Positions 53,732 to 63,457 of a stretch of DNA of 64,000 bases are shown one piece after another. The DNA lies in the NCBI GenBank assembly GCA_016718825.1, contig JADKCL010000065.1:186001-250000 (forward strand), written 5' to 3'. Position 1 is the first letter of the stretch, and every line of letters starts with the position of its first letter. The position numbers and the translations under genes are program-made. This stretch comes from Bacteroidota bacterium (GTDB taxonomy: Bacteria; Bacteroidota; Bacteroidia; J057; JADKCL01). The notes under the pieces were generated by a model. The model saw only the letters and a list, made by a program, of their open reading frames with translations. It was not told the DNA's origin and did no database searches.

Positions 53732-54020
53732 TTGTCACGCAGAGCGAAGCGAAGCGTCTGAAACGACTTAAACACCCCACGCTGACCACCGTAGCTTGCT
53801 GCCCTGCTTACAGATGCATTCCCACGCTCCGCTCTGGACAGGCTGCTTCGCTCTGCATGACCGGGGGCCCAGTCACGCAGAGCTTCGTTGTCACGCAGAG
53901 CGAAGCGAAGCGTCTACAGCTACTGAAACACCCCACGCTGACCACCGTAGCTTGCTACCCTGCTTACAGATGCATCGCTTCGCTCTGCATGACCCGGGGG
54001 GCGCACCGCATGACAGAGGG
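53732..54020. repeat. CAGAGCGAAGCGAAGC-type dispersed repeat, copy 2
   Basis: Two tandem inverted-repeat units: each has CACGCAGAGCGAAGCGAAGC, a unique-like centre with CACCCCACGCTGACCACCGT and TAGCTTGCTACCCTGCTTAC, then the inverted arm GCTTCGCTCTGCATGACC. Same element as 22680-22860 (there in opposite orientation for the centre). Short open frames here have no protein-like character. Confidence 0.78.
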
Positions 54021-54115
54021 GAGCTATGCATTACCATAGCCGTAGTCACCTGATGACGCCAAGAATTCCCCCCGCATACCTTGCAATTCCCTCCAATTCC
54101 AAGGAAATTGACCAC

Positions 54116-55129
54116 ATGAATCAAAACAATCGCAGAATGGCCATGGCGAGGCTCGTCGATCCGCTCTTCTTGATGGCCTTGGCGTTGCTGTTGCTCAATG
54201 ATCTTGTTTGGAAAGCAGCTTTTCACAACAGTATCACGGGGAAGCTCAGCGATTTTGCAGGGCTGTATGCCTTCGTTTGGGTTGGATTGTGCCTTTTGCC
54301 GCGATCGAAAAAATGGCTGCCTTGGTTGGTCGGCATCCTCTTTTGTTGGTGGAAATCGACATTTTCCCAATTGGCCATCGATGCTTGGAATGGGTTGGAT
54401 TTGTGGAGGATCGACCGCGTCGTGGACATGTGGGATTGCCTTGCCTTGGTTGTGCTCCCGCTTGCCGTTTGGAAATTTGGCCGAAAGCAAATTCAGCCTT
54501 GGCAAGTTGCCTTGCCGCTTGCTGTTCCTTGTTTAGTGGCAACCGTATCAATTTTTGCATTTGTGGCGACAAGCTCGAAGCAGGAATTTGCCTACAAAGA
54601 CACCTATTCTTTCGAACGCCCCTTGCAATCGGTTGTCAATGAGCTGAATCGGATCGACGCAATGCACGGCGAGTTGAATTCTGAGTTAAGCATTCACCAC
54701 GAAAACGCCAACGATTTCCGACAAGAAGGTGACCTTCGATTCTATTATCGCCATAGTAAGGATTTCGAATTGCGAAACGACACCACGTGGGCGTCCATGG
54801 ATGACAGTGTGTTTATTGATGAAATTCGCACCTACGAGGTGCGTAAAGTGGATAGCATTTACCTGAATCCCGAAGGTGATTTTGTATGGCGATTCAGCAA
54901 TTTGGAGGCTGGAGTTCCAGATTCTGTCCGTGAATGCCTTTCGCTTGAAGCGTTTTTGGGTTTAGAGGGTAAGGCAAACCAAACAAAACTCTCGCTGAAG
55001 TCAATTCACCTCCTCAACTGCTTGAACTTGATGCATATCCCTGATGGTGATCAGCCTGAAAATATGATCAAAGCAATGTTTGAAAGAGAGGTCATCCAGC
55101 CCTTACAAGCGACGCTTGGGCGACAATAA
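54116..55129 (+). CDS. Membrane protein of unknown function
   Basis: The ATG at 54116 has AAGGA 11 bases upstream, deciding the start against an open frame 30 codons longer. 337 residues. The N-terminal half holds about four or five transmembrane helices (VDPLFLMALALLLLNDLVWK, LSDFAGLYAFVWVGLCLLP, LVGILFCWWKSTF, CLALVVLPLAVWK, VALPLAVPCLVATVSIFAFV) and the motif NSITGKLSDFAGL, which I recall from a widespread uncharacterised membrane family. The C-terminal half is soluble. Probably monocistronic. Confidence 0.72.
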   Translation: MNQNNRRMAMARLVDPLFLMALALLLLNDLVWKAAFHNSITGKLSDFAGLYAFVWVGLCLLPRSKKWLPWLVGILFCWWKSTFSQLAIDAWNGLDLWRIDRVVDMWDCLALVVLPLAVWKFGRKQIQPWQVALPLAVPCLVATVSIFAFVATSSKQEFAYKDTYSFERPLQSVVNELNRIDAMHGELNSELSIHHENANDFRQEGDLRFYYRHSKDFELRNDTTWASMDDSVFIDEIRTYEVRKVDSIYLNPEGDFVWRFSNLEAGVPDSVRECLSLEAFLGLEGKANQTKLSLKSIHLLNCLNLMHIPDGDQPENMIKAMFEREVIQPLQATLGRQ

Positions 55130-55298
55130 GGTCCGGAAGCTCAGGGATTTTCCTGCAACGTCATTCATACGACACCTTGCAGATTGATTTTGCCCCGTCA
55201 CCTCCTTAAATTTAGTGTAGAATCATCCCCCAACGTCCATCGGGGAGATCAGCAGGCAATGCTTGCCCCGTTCTTTAACCCAAGTTGATATAGGATTG

Positions 55299-55334
55299 TG
55301 CCGGCTCCCCAAGGGTCGGCATGCCTTTTTTATA
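55299..55334 (+). terminator. Terminator-like hairpin
   Basis: TGCCGGCTC pairs with GGGTCGGCA (with two G-T pairs) and is followed by TGCCTTTTTTATA. It could end the transcript of the gene at 54116, 170 bp upstream, or act as an attenuator in a leader of the next gene. Confidence 0.5.
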
Positions 55335-55423
55335 GGGGATCCATTCGGCGTAAAAACCTTGCGCATCTCAGCAATTCCGAGGCAAATTCGCTAATTTTCA
55401 CCCTCACAAAGCGCAGCAAAGAT

Positions 55424-57783
55424 TTGGACACAACACAAAAGCAATTGTTTCGACGGGTTTCCTGTTGGGTGGGCGTCTTGTTGATCCCCCTCTTTTTACT
55501 TGCTTGCACGACGCAAGGGCAGGAGGGAGGAACAGCCGTAGACAGTGACGGTGGCCATAGCCGCGAAGCCTTGGTCGATGCGTTCCGGGCAAATGGGAAT
55601 TTGCTCTATGTCTATGGAACAGGGGACTCCGCGGCCGCGACTGCCTACCGCAAGCTCCTCAGCGAAATTTCGTCGGTCAGTCGCCGCACCAAAGCCATTA
55701 TTCGCAGCGACAAAGAAGTGACCGATGCCGAATTGCACCAATACCCGCTATATCTGCTCGGAACGCCCGCCAACAACGCTGTCTTGGCGCGTTTGTTGCC
55801 ACAATTGCCCTTTTACGTCGCTGAAAAAACGGTCGATTTCAACCAACAGCAATACGGCGACCATCCCGTTTTGAGTCTGGGATTTTATCCGAATCCGTTG
55901 GCGCCGGGTTTGCCGCTCAGTTTGATGACAGGCCTTGACGATCAGGACATTCTTGACAACATCACCGCACGTTTCAAAGGACAGTATTTCTGGTTTGCGT
56001 TTTCGGGATGGGGCTACGAACTCTATGACGGCGGTGCGCGCAAAGTCATGGGATTTTTCAACGAGGAAGATCCCAAACAATGGAAAATCGGCGGCAAAAC
56101 GCATTGGGATTTTACGCACGACGGCGAAGTGATCGAGGAAGAATTTGAGGGAATGCGTTTTTTCAACCATCAAATCAAATTCCGGACGAAATCTTATGCA
56201 AAGGCCTTGGCTGACTCCGTTGGCAATCAATTGGATTGGCAACAAAAAGAAATCGGGGAACTATTGGGATTGGCGATTCCGCAGCGGAAGATGGAGGTGC
56301 ATTTGTACCCGTCGATCGAGTTGAAGGGCTTGCCACAGGTGATACCCGACCCATCAGCAGCGGAAATGATGGCAAAAGCCTGTTTTTGGCGATTCATCCC
56401 GAATTCGTTGGCCGCGATTTTCCAGAAGTGCATCTCCCCATGATTCGCCAACTATTGCCGAAGACAGCTTTTCCCTGTTTGGAATTGGGTTTGGCAGTTT
56501 GGCCGCAAAGTTCCTGGGAATTCACAGGCTGGCGCTATTGGGCGGGTCTGTTGGCGAATGGTGGAAACGCGTTGTCGATTCGTGAATTGACAGATGCCGA
56601 GATTTGGGCGCATGAATCACCTTATCTGAAAGGCTGCATGTCAGCGGCTTTGGTGGATTTTCTGATCTCGAAATGGGGAAAAGAGGCCTTTCTGAAAGTC
56701 TATTCGGATAAGAATGCCTTGGACCAATTGCGGGCTCCTAACTTGGAGACTGAATTTCTGGCACATCTGAAAAACTATTCGCAAGCGCCGCCCAAGCATC
56801 AGAACTTGCCCCATCGCGTTGCTTTGCCGGATTTCCACAAAGCCTTCAATTTCGCCCACGAAGGTTACCAGATTTTTAACGGCTATGCTTCCACGGAAGC
56901 GACCGTTTCCATGGATTATCTGGCCAAAAACCTGCATTGCAATATCGTGGCAGTGATTCCCTATTCGGGTTATCAAGACGTGAACAAACCCAGTTGGCTC
57001 GAATTTTCAGACGGCGCGGGCGCGGAAAACGACGAAAGTATCGTTCACAGCCTTTGGAGTGCCCAACAGGCGGGTATGCAAACCATGCTCAAGCCACAAG
57101 TTTGGCCTTGGAACAGCTGGACCGGCGAAATCGCCATGCAATCCGAAGAGGATTGGGCCATCTTTTTTGACCGCTATTTCCGCTGGATCCGGCATTATGC
57201 GATCATGGGCGAAATGTATGGCGCAGATGTGCTTTGTGTCGGCGTCGAATTCAGCAAGGCGACCTTGCAGCGCCCCGACGATTGGCGGCGGATGATCCAA
57301 CGCTTGCGACCGATATTCTCGGGGAAAATCACCTACGCTGCCAATTGGGGTGACGAATTTGAACAATGCAAGTTTTGGGATGCGGTCGACTACATTGGCA
57401 TCAATTGTTATTATCCGCTGACCAAAAAGGACAAACCCAGCCAAAAGGACCTCGACCGGGGATTCTCGGAGATTCTGGACAAAGTCGAAATCGCTGCAAA
57501 AACCGCACAAAAAGAAGTGCTGTTCACTGAAATCGGCTTCCGTTCCGTGGAACGTACCTGGCAAAATCCCCATGCCGAGGCCGATGACCGCGCTTCAGAT
57601 TTTAAATCGCAAGAAATGTGCTACAAGTCCATGATCCAAGGATTGTCAGCAAGACCTTGGTGCAAAGGTGTTTACCTATGGAAATGGCCGGCCTACATGG
57701 ACGACGCTAAATACGACCTCCGTGGATTCACGCCGCTCGGCCGACCCAGTGAAAAGTTGGTGGAGGAGTGGTTTAGAAGGTAG
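55424..57783 (+). pseudogene. Lipoprotein: gluzincin-like domain plus GH113-like TIM barrel, one frameshift
   Basis: N-terminus KQLFRRVSCWVGVLLIPLFL ..LAC is a lipoprotein signal; the nearest start is a TTG at 55424, so the start is uncertain. Residues ~250-430 resemble a peptidase MA-like domain (HLYPSIELKGLATGDT; PYLKGCMSAALVDFLISKWG) lacking HExxH. The C-terminal ~330 residues look like a GH113-type glycosidase barrel: GVEFSKATLQ and VLFTEIGFRSVERTW supply the two expected catalytic Glu positions. The frame breaks at ~56332, repaired by one G (TTGGCC for TTGCC), giving 786 residues. Single G-loss suggests a base-calling error. Confidence 0.72.
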
Positions 57784-57788
57784 TTTTT

Positions 57789-57862
57789 TTGAATTCCGGC
57801 CACGAAGACACAAAGGCACGAAGAAATGCTGCTTGACTTTGTGTCTCCGTGTCTTCGTGGCC
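57789..57862. repeat. CACGAAGACAC-type dispersed inverted repeat, copy 3
   Basis: GGCCACGAAGACACAAAGGC .. and the inverted arm TGTCTCCGTGTCTTCGTGGC around a 13-base centre; lies between two convergent genes, where it could act as a bidirectional terminator. Related to 19405-19503 and 25933-25965. Confidence 0.8.
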
Positions 57863-57868
57863 AATTTC

Positions 57869-59284
57869 TCAGACTCCCGGAAACATCTTCCCCGGATTCA
57901 GAATGCCCTTGGGATCAAACACTTCCTTGATCCGTTTCATCAGATCCAGCTCGACATTGGAAAATGGAATGTCCATGTATTCCTTCTGAACGAGGCCGAT
58001 GCCGTGCTCGCCGCTGAGCGTGCCGCCGAGTGAAACCGTGTATTCAAAAATCTCCCGAACGGCTTTGTCGGTCCTTTCGGCCCAGTCGCCTACATTTTCC
58101 TTGGGTCTTGGAATGTGCACGTGCAGGTTCCCGTCGCCGGCGTGGCCGAAGCAAAACGCTTCGATCTCGTACTTTTTGGCGGTGGTTTTGATGCATGTCC
58201 AGAGTTTGGCGAGTTCGGCGCGGGGCACCACGGTGTCTTCTTCCTTGATCATGCGGCCCGCGCGGGTGGCTTCACCGATGGTGCGCCGCACTTTCCAGAG
58301 CCGATTTTGCTCTTCCGCCGTTTCCGCCAGCAGGATTTCACCGCTGTTGAATTGGCTGAGGACGGCATAAATCGCCTCGCATTCGCTCATGATGCGTTCG
58401 GGGTGGTTGCCATCGACCTCGATCAGGAGTTGCGCTTCGATGCCTTCGGTTTGGAAGGGAAATTCGCCAAGGAAGGCTTGCGCAAGGTCAATGGCTTCCT
58501 TTTCCATGAATTCCAATGCCGAAGGCGTGATCCCAGCCCTGAAAATGGCCGAAACGGCGTCGCAAGCCTGTTCGGCAGACGCAAAAGGCGCCAACATCAC
58601 CATTTGATGGGTCGGGTGGGGGATGAGCCGCAGGGTCGCCTCGGTGACGATGCCCAGGGTCCCTTCGCTGCCGACCATCAACTGCGTGAGGTTGTAGCCC
58701 GTCGAATTTTTCAATGTCTTGGCGCCCGTGCGAATGATGTCGCCCGAAGGCAAGACCACTTCAAGATCAAGGACATAGTCCTTGACGATGCCATATTTCA
58801 CGGCCCTGAGTCCGCCCGAATTCTCCGCGATGTTGCCACCGATATAGCAACTGCCGCGGCTTGCCGGATCGACGGGATAAAACAGGCCGACGGCCGCGAC
58901 GGCATCCTGCAAAACCTGCGTGATCACGGCGGGTTGCGTGGTCACTTGCAGGTTGCGTTCATCGATGTGGAGAATGCGGTTGAGGCGGTCGGTCGCCAGA
59001 ATGAGACCGCCGTGGACGGCTAACATGCCTCCGCTCAGGCCCGTGCGAGCGCCCGCAGGCGTGACCACGATGTTGCGCGCATGACAATGGCGCATCACCG
59101 CCGCGATTTCTTGCGCATTCGCAGGCTTCACGACCAGGTCCGGCACAAAATGCAGGTCCTCGGTATAGTCATGGGAATAGGATTCCATGCCTTCGGCGGA
59201 CTGAATCACAAATTCAGCGCCGACGATGGCGGCAAATGCCTCAGTGTCTTGCTGTTCGATTTTTTGAAAGGAGCCGATGGCCAT
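57869..59284 (-). CDS. FAD-linked oxidase, GlcD/D-lactate dehydrogenase type
   Basis: Cytosolic flavoprotein oxidising a 2-hydroxy acid such as glycolate or D-lactate. FAD-binding PCMH domain: VVTPAGARTGLSGGMLAVHG, YIGGNIAENSGGLRAVKYG and MVGSEGTLGIVTEATLRL. C-terminal FAD-oxidase domain: CFGHAGDGNLHVHI and LSGEHGIGLVQKEYM. 471 residues, normal. Thirty-nine bp downstream of the DCC gene's end on the same strand, so it may be the last gene of that operon. Confidence 0.92.
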   Translation of the reverse strand: MAIGSFQKIEQQDTEAFAAIVGAEFVIQSAEGMESYSHDYTEDLHFVPDLVVKPANAQEIAAVMRHCHARNIVVTPAGARTGLSGGMLAVHGGLILATDRLNRILHIDERNLQVTTQPAVITQVLQDAVAAVGLFYPVDPASRGSCYIGGNIAENSGGLRAVKYGIVKDYVLDLEVVLPSGDIIRTGAKTLKNSTGYNLTQLMVGSEGTLGIVTEATLRLIPHPTHQMVMLAPFASAEQACDAVSAIFRAGITPSALEFMEKEAIDLAQAFLGEFPFQTEGIEAQLLIEVDGNHPERIMSECEAIYAVLSQFNSGEILLAETAEEQNRLWKVRRTIGEATRAGRMIKEEDTVVPRAELAKLWTCIKTTAKKYEIEAFCFGHAGDGNLHVHIPRPKENVGDWAERTDKAVREIFEYTVSLGGTLSGEHGIGLVQKEYMDIPFSNVELDLMKRIKEVFDPKGILNPGKMFPGV

Positions 59285-59323
59285 TGAAGGAAGTATTTGC
59301 TGGCAAAATTACGCCCGTTTCCC

Positions 59324-59737
59324 TCACTCCAGCAAAAACCGTGCAATCTCCTCCGGCGTCGGGATGCGGCAGGTTTCCTTTTGGCCGAACCAGCGGTAGC
59401 GGTTGTTGGCAATGATCTTGTAGAAAAAGTCCCGGATGAAAGGCGGAATGATGATCAATCCGTAAGCCAAAAACCAAGGGAAACGCAACAAACGCGCGAT
59501 CCGCAACGCCGCCGAACTCCGTTTGTAGAGTTTGCCATTCTGCACCAAATAGACCGTCGAAACTGCATCCGGATCCTCCCCGAATTTTTCCAACAAGGCC
59601 CGCCCGGGCGGATTCTGATTCGCCGTAAACAACAAATCGGGGCGTTTTTCCCATTTCATGATGAAATCCACGGAGGCATTGCAGAGTTCGCAAACACCGT
59701 CAAAAATCAGGATGGGGCGATCGGATTCAGTGGCCAT
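59324..59737 (-). CDS. DCC-family thiol-disulfide oxidoreductase-like protein
   Basis: Small DUF393/DCC protein. The family motif DGVCELCN appears within the first 15 residues, followed by YLVQNGKLYKRSSAALRI. 137 residues from the ATG at 59737, whose A is shared with the TAA of the HTTM gene (TAATG), so translation is coupled. In other genomes DCC and HTTM proteins are neighbours or fused, supporting a joint membrane-associated redox function. Confidence 0.88.
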   Translation of the reverse strand: MATESDRPILIFDGVCELCNASVDFIMKWEKRPDLLFTANQNPPGRALLEKFGEDPDAVSTVYLVQNGKLYKRSSAALRIARLLRFPWFLAYGLIIIPPFIRDFFYKIIANNRYRWFGQKETCRIPTPEEIARFLLE

Positions 59738-61572
59738 TATTTCGGGACTTGCAATTTTTGGATCAAACTGTCGGAAAGATAACGCCATTCGCCCTGAATC
59801 AACTGCATTTCGCCCAAATGGGTTTCAGCAATGAGTTTTCCGTGGGCATCGGGATCGAGGGGATATTCACGGATCACGACTTGGGCAGAGGTGGCTGTTT
59901 GCAAAATGGGAACCTCAGTGCGCCAGCGCAACCAACATTGCAAGATGGCTTCATTGGCTTTGCCAGGTTCGTACTCCAAGGCGGTGACAATACGTTCAGC
60001 CATCGGCAGGATATTTTCCTTTCTGAATTTGATCGCTTTAGCTTCTTGGTCAAGGTCTAAAGTTGTTCCTTGGGCCGTGACAGGTATAAACCAGCCGTAT
60101 TTCACGGTTGATCCGCGTAAAAACGAATAGGTGGGATAGGCGGAAAAAGGCCAACTGTGAATCCCGAAGGCGCCGCAGGTCCAGTTGAGCGTGATCAACA
60201 CCGCACTTGTCGCAACACTGACCCGAAGCCATCTTGCCGCCGATAGTTTTCTAAACGCTGTGGAAGGCCTGAGGGGGAATTTTTTTCGCAAACGGAGTAG
60301 CCACCGACCGCGTTGGATACGTGGCGAACGGTTCCAGACAATATCCACAACTGCCCAAACCAAAAGGCCCGGAATGATTTGGGAAGCTCCGACAAAAATT
60401 CCAAGATTCATGACCGCAAGGATCAACAAAAGCCAGGCGAGCCAACGTCGTTGCCGTTGCCGAAACCATTTCACCCATCGCTCCACTGAAAAGTAGGAGA
60501 GATGCGCCGTTTTCAAGTATGTGAAGTCGATTTTTAGAAAATAGCCGTTCAGATTGTGGAAAAGAACCGCTTCCCAAGCAGCAGCACGCCGTCCGCGAGG
60601 GGTCAGGATCATCAGCGGATATGCCAATTCGAAGAGAATAACCCCCAACGCCGCGACATTGCAAAGCAGAGGCCATTGATCCACACGCACCCAAGGTACG
60701 TCATTGAATTGCTCCAACCATTCCGTCCGTAGAAGATTGACCGGGTTGTCGCTCAATGCCCAAAAGAATCCAACTTCGTAGAGTTTGCGGAAGCCGCTAA
60801 AGAAATATACGCCCGCCAACGTCAATGTGATGGCACGTAATACAAGCCCATGTGCCAAATCCGGTTGCTTGGATATCCTGATGCCTCTGATGCGTGCAAA
60901 AATGCCGTCCAAGGACCAAACATGATAGTTGGGGGCAAAGGCCAAAATTACTGTGATCCAAAAGAAAAATTGGTAGTGGCTGAGTTTCCCATAGAACTGC
61001 GGCACTCCAAAAAGGTAAAATACAAGCGGAATGAGCATGATCAGGGACATACGGGTGAAAATACCCAAGGTCGCCATGCCGCTCAGCAGTATTCCCAAAG
61101 CCAAGGCAATGTTGTAAAGCGTGGGCGAGATGGGAAGGATGTCGATGAGCCACCCGACAAAGGGGAGGGGCTGTCGCGCCGCGTGGGGAAGCGCTGCCAA
61201 TGGCGCCCAATATTGCGGCACATAAAAAATGAAATGCGTGAAGATGACGCTGCAAAGCAGTATCCGCATCATCGCCACCGTGTAGGGAGAGCCGGATTCG
61301 AAAAAAAAGCATTTGATCCTATAAGCCCAAAGGCGCCGATGCAACACAATGGAAAGGCCAAGGTGCCCGCCTAAAGTCACAAGAAAGAACCGGCTCAGAC
61401 GGAGTTGATGGTAGAAAAAGCGTTCAGGTTCTGGATAAAGTAGCCCCCACCACCAGTACAGCAACAAGAAACCAATGAAATAGGAGCCAAATAGAAGAAG
61501 GTGCCAACGCATCGTCCTTTTCCAGACCCCCTCTTTTTCAGGATCTAACGCCGTTGCCTTCCAATCCATCAT
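59737..61572 (-). CDS. HTTM-domain membrane protein (vitamin K-dependent carboxylase-like)
   Basis: Polytopic membrane protein of 611 residues with about ten hydrophobic helices. The HTTM signature region includes MMRILLCSVIFTHFIFYVPQ, SLIMLIPLVFYLFGVPQFYG, SHYQFFFWITVILAFAPNYH and HGLVLRAITLTLAGVYFFSG. Related eukaryotic enzymes carboxylate glutamate; bacterial roles are unclear. The ATG overlaps the stop of the upstream gene (ATGA), and its stop overlaps the DCC start. Confidence 0.85.
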   Translation of the reverse strand: MMDWKATALDPEKEGVWKRTMRWHLLLFGSYFIGFLLLYWWWGLLYPEPERFFYHQLRLSRFFLVTLGGHLGLSIVLHRRLWAYRIKCFFFESGSPYTVAMMRILLCSVIFTHFIFYVPQYWAPLAALPHAARQPLPFVGWLIDILPISPTLYNIALALGILLSGMATLGIFTRMSLIMLIPLVFYLFGVPQFYGKLSHYQFFFWITVILAFAPNYHVWSLDGIFARIRGIRISKQPDLAHGLVLRAITLTLAGVYFFSGFRKLYEVGFFWALSDNPVNLLRTEWLEQFNDVPWVRVDQWPLLCNVAALGVILFELAYPLMILTPRGRRAAAWEAVLFHNLNGYFLKIDFTYLKTAHLSYFSVERWVKWFRQRQRRWLAWLLLILAVMNLGIFVGASQIIPGLLVWAVVDIVWNRSPRIQRGRWLLRLRKKFPLRPSTAFRKLSAARWLRVSVATSAVLITLNWTCGAFGIHSWPFSAYPTYSFLRGSTVKYGWFIPVTAQGTTLDLDQEAKAIKFRKENILPMAERIVTALEYEPGKANEAILQCWLRWRTEVPILQTATSAQVVIREYPLDPDAHGKLIAETHLGEMQLIQGEWRYLSDSLIQKLQVPK

Positions 61573-62156
61573 TCCTTGAGGACCAAGTCAATGCACATGA
61601 CCGAGGCGATGATCAATTGCCGCATCGGATCATTGGGTGCGACCGACGGTTCGATCGAAAGCATGTAGTTGTCTGCGGTGGTGAAAAGCTCTTTGCCGAA
61701 TCCCGCCCATTTTTTGGTGACCCGCGCAAATTGCTGATTGTCTCTTTCGAAGGTGAAGTCCCAGCTTGTCCATTTGCCGCGCAATGTGCACATCAGGCTG
61801 CCATCGGGTGCGAGCAAGTCAAATTTGCCGCCGATCGACAGCATTTTCTGCCGGAAAGTTCCCACCAATTGGCCGTTTTCGTCAAAAACCTCCACCACCG
61901 AACGGAAAAAGGTCCATCCACGTTTGACCGTGATCAACGTCTTCCCTTCCGGCGTTTTGATGTCGATCGCAAATGGCGTCATCCGTTTGTAGTCGGAAAA
62001 ACGCAGCATTTTGGTAAAAAATGGCATGTTCTCCTCTCGGCAAATGAGGATGATCGCTTTGGATTCGGGATCGAGAATGTCAAAGTTCTTGGAGGCTTTG
62101 AACATGCCCACATGCTCCTTGACAAAAAACATGCTGCGGTTGAGAATGGGATTCAT
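61569..62156 (-). CDS. LURP-one-related / scramblase-like fold protein
   Basis: 195 residues from the ATG at 62156; longer upstream frame overlaps the M42 gene and is rejected. The beta-barrel/central-helix pattern of LOR/Tubby-like proteins is suggested by RSMFFVKEHVGMFKASKNFD, FDILDPESKAIILICRE, AIDIKTPEGKTLITVKRGWT and VEVFDENGQLVGTFRQK. Such proteins are membrane- or lipid-associated. It sits in an operon between the peptidase and the HTTM gene. Confidence 0.7.
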   Translation of the reverse strand: MNPILNRSMFFVKEHVGMFKASKNFDILDPESKAIILICREENMPFFTKMLRFSDYKRMTPFAIDIKTPEGKTLITVKRGWTFFRSVVEVFDENGQLVGTFRQKMLSIGGKFDLLAPDGSLMCTLRGKWTSWDFTFERDNQQFARVTKKWAGFGKELFTTADNYMLSIEPSVAPNDPMRQLIIASVMCIDLVLKE

Positions 62157-62166
62157 AGGAATAAAC

Positions 62167-63237
62167 TTAGTCGAAATAACTGAATTTTTGGCCGTTTTCG
62201 AGGCTGAGGACAAAGTTGTGCATGAAGTTGACTGTCGCTTCGACGTCGTCTTTGTGTACCATTTCCACGGTCGTGTGCATGTAGCGCAGGGGCACGGAGA
62301 CAAGCGCAGAGGCCACGCCCGTATGCGAGTAGGCGAAGGCATCGGTGTCGGTTCCCGTTGCACGGCTCGCGGCATCGTATTGGAAGGCAATTTCCTTGTC
62401 CTTGGCCACCCCGACGAGGTGGGCCAACAACTTGTTGTGCACCGCAGGGCCGATCATCAGCACGGGGCCACGGCCGCAGCGAATGTCGCCGTTTTCGAAT
62501 TTGTCGACCATCGGGGTCGAGGTATCGTGGGTCACGTCGGTGACCAATGCCACGTCGGGACGAAGGCGCTCGGCAATCATTTGCGCGCCGCGCATCCCCA
62601 CTTCCTCCTGCACCGAATTTACAAAATACAAGGTATAGTCAGGCCGTTGACGGGCTTCGTGCAGCCTGCGGGCGACTTCGGCGATCATAAATCCGCCCAA
62701 GCGGTTGTCCAGGGCGCGGCCTGTGAAGTAGCGGTCGTTCAGAATCTGAAATTCCTCGTCAAACAAAACCACAGAACCGGTGTGGATACCCATGGCGCGG
62801 ACTTCGGCTTCGTTGGCAGCACCTACGTCGATGAAGATGTTGGTGAGTTTGGGCGTTTCCTCACGGCCTTTGGTGCGGGTATGGATGGCAGGCCAACCAA
62901 AAAGGCCCTTGACGATGCCGTTGTCCCCGAAAATGGTGACGCGTTTGGACGGGGCGATGATATGGTCGCTGCCGCCGTTGCGCTTCACGTAGATGAAGCC
63001 ATCTGTGGTGATATGGCTCACAAACCAGGAAATTTCGTCGGCATGCGCCGCCAAAACCACCTTGTAGCTTGCGCCGGGATTGACCACCGCGACGGCGTTC
63101 CCGTAGGTGTCGGTGATAAATTCATCGACATAAGGACGCATGTAATCCATCCAGATTTTCTGGCCCTGGGATTCAAACCCCGTCGGTGCGGGGTTATTCA
63201 AGTAGCGCGTAAGGAAGTCCAGACTTTTTTCGTCCAT
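62167..63237 (-). CDS. M42-family metallopeptidase
   Basis: Cytosolic co-catalytic metallo-aminopeptidase of family M42 (glutamyl/deblocking aminopeptidase type). Metal-binding and catalytic elements are visible: AAHADEI, GRALDNRLGGFM, VNSVQEEVGMRGA, DVTHDT and MHTTVEMVHKDDV. 356 residues, standard. It starts the operon M42 - LOR-like - HTTM - DCC, with gaps of 10 bp or overlaps. Related enzymes form dodecameric peptide-degrading shells. Confidence 0.93.
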   Translation of the reverse strand: MDEKSLDFLTRYLNNPAPTGFESQGQKIWMDYMRPYVDEFITDTYGNAVAVVNPGASYKVVLAAHADEISWFVSHITTDGFIYVKRNGGSDHIIAPSKRVTIFGDNGIVKGLFGWPAIHTRTKGREETPKLTNIFIDVGAANEAEVRAMGIHTGSVVLFDEEFQILNDRYFTGRALDNRLGGFMIAEVARRLHEARQRPDYTLYFVNSVQEEVGMRGAQMIAERLRPDVALVTDVTHDTSTPMVDKFENGDIRCGRGPVLMIGPAVHNKLLAHLVGVAKDKEIAFQYDAASRATGTDTDAFAYSHTGVASALVSVPLRYMHTTVEMVHKDDVEATVNFMHNFVLSLENGQKFSYFD

Positions 63238-63394
63238 ATTGATTCAGGAATACATGTAAAAATATAGAAGTGCGGCCACTGCGCGCGATCCTCTTTACCA
63301 TCCAACCGCAAAGTCCCCCTCACGGTTGAACATGCCCGCTCGCGGAACAGGCGCCGACGCAAATTACCGCAAAGTACACGAGGCAAAACGCTCC

Positions 63395-63457
63395 ACGCTC
63401 TCAACTCTCAACTCTCCACTCTCAACTTTTCACTCTTCACTTTTCACTTTTCACTTC
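63395..63457. repeat. CTCTCAACT / TTTTCACTT simple repeat
   Basis: Pyrimidine-rich tract of CTCTCAACT units passing into TTTTCACTT units, immediately after the carboxylase stop. Similar TTTTCACTT tracts lie at 14922-14955 and, inverted, at 18350-18385, each at the 3' end of a minus-strand gene. Confidence 0.6.

Noticed and set aside
53686..54053. Short Cys/His-rich open frames
   Set aside because: They translate the dispersed inverted repeat and have no start signals.
55200..55335. Riboswitch in the leader of the GH113-like gene
   Set aside because: There are two possible hairpins, the second terminator-like, but no match to a riboswitch class I know; a simple terminator of the upstream gene explains it.
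62011..63267. 418-codon plus-strand open frame
   Set aside because: Antisense to the M42 peptidase, which has all catalytic motifs.
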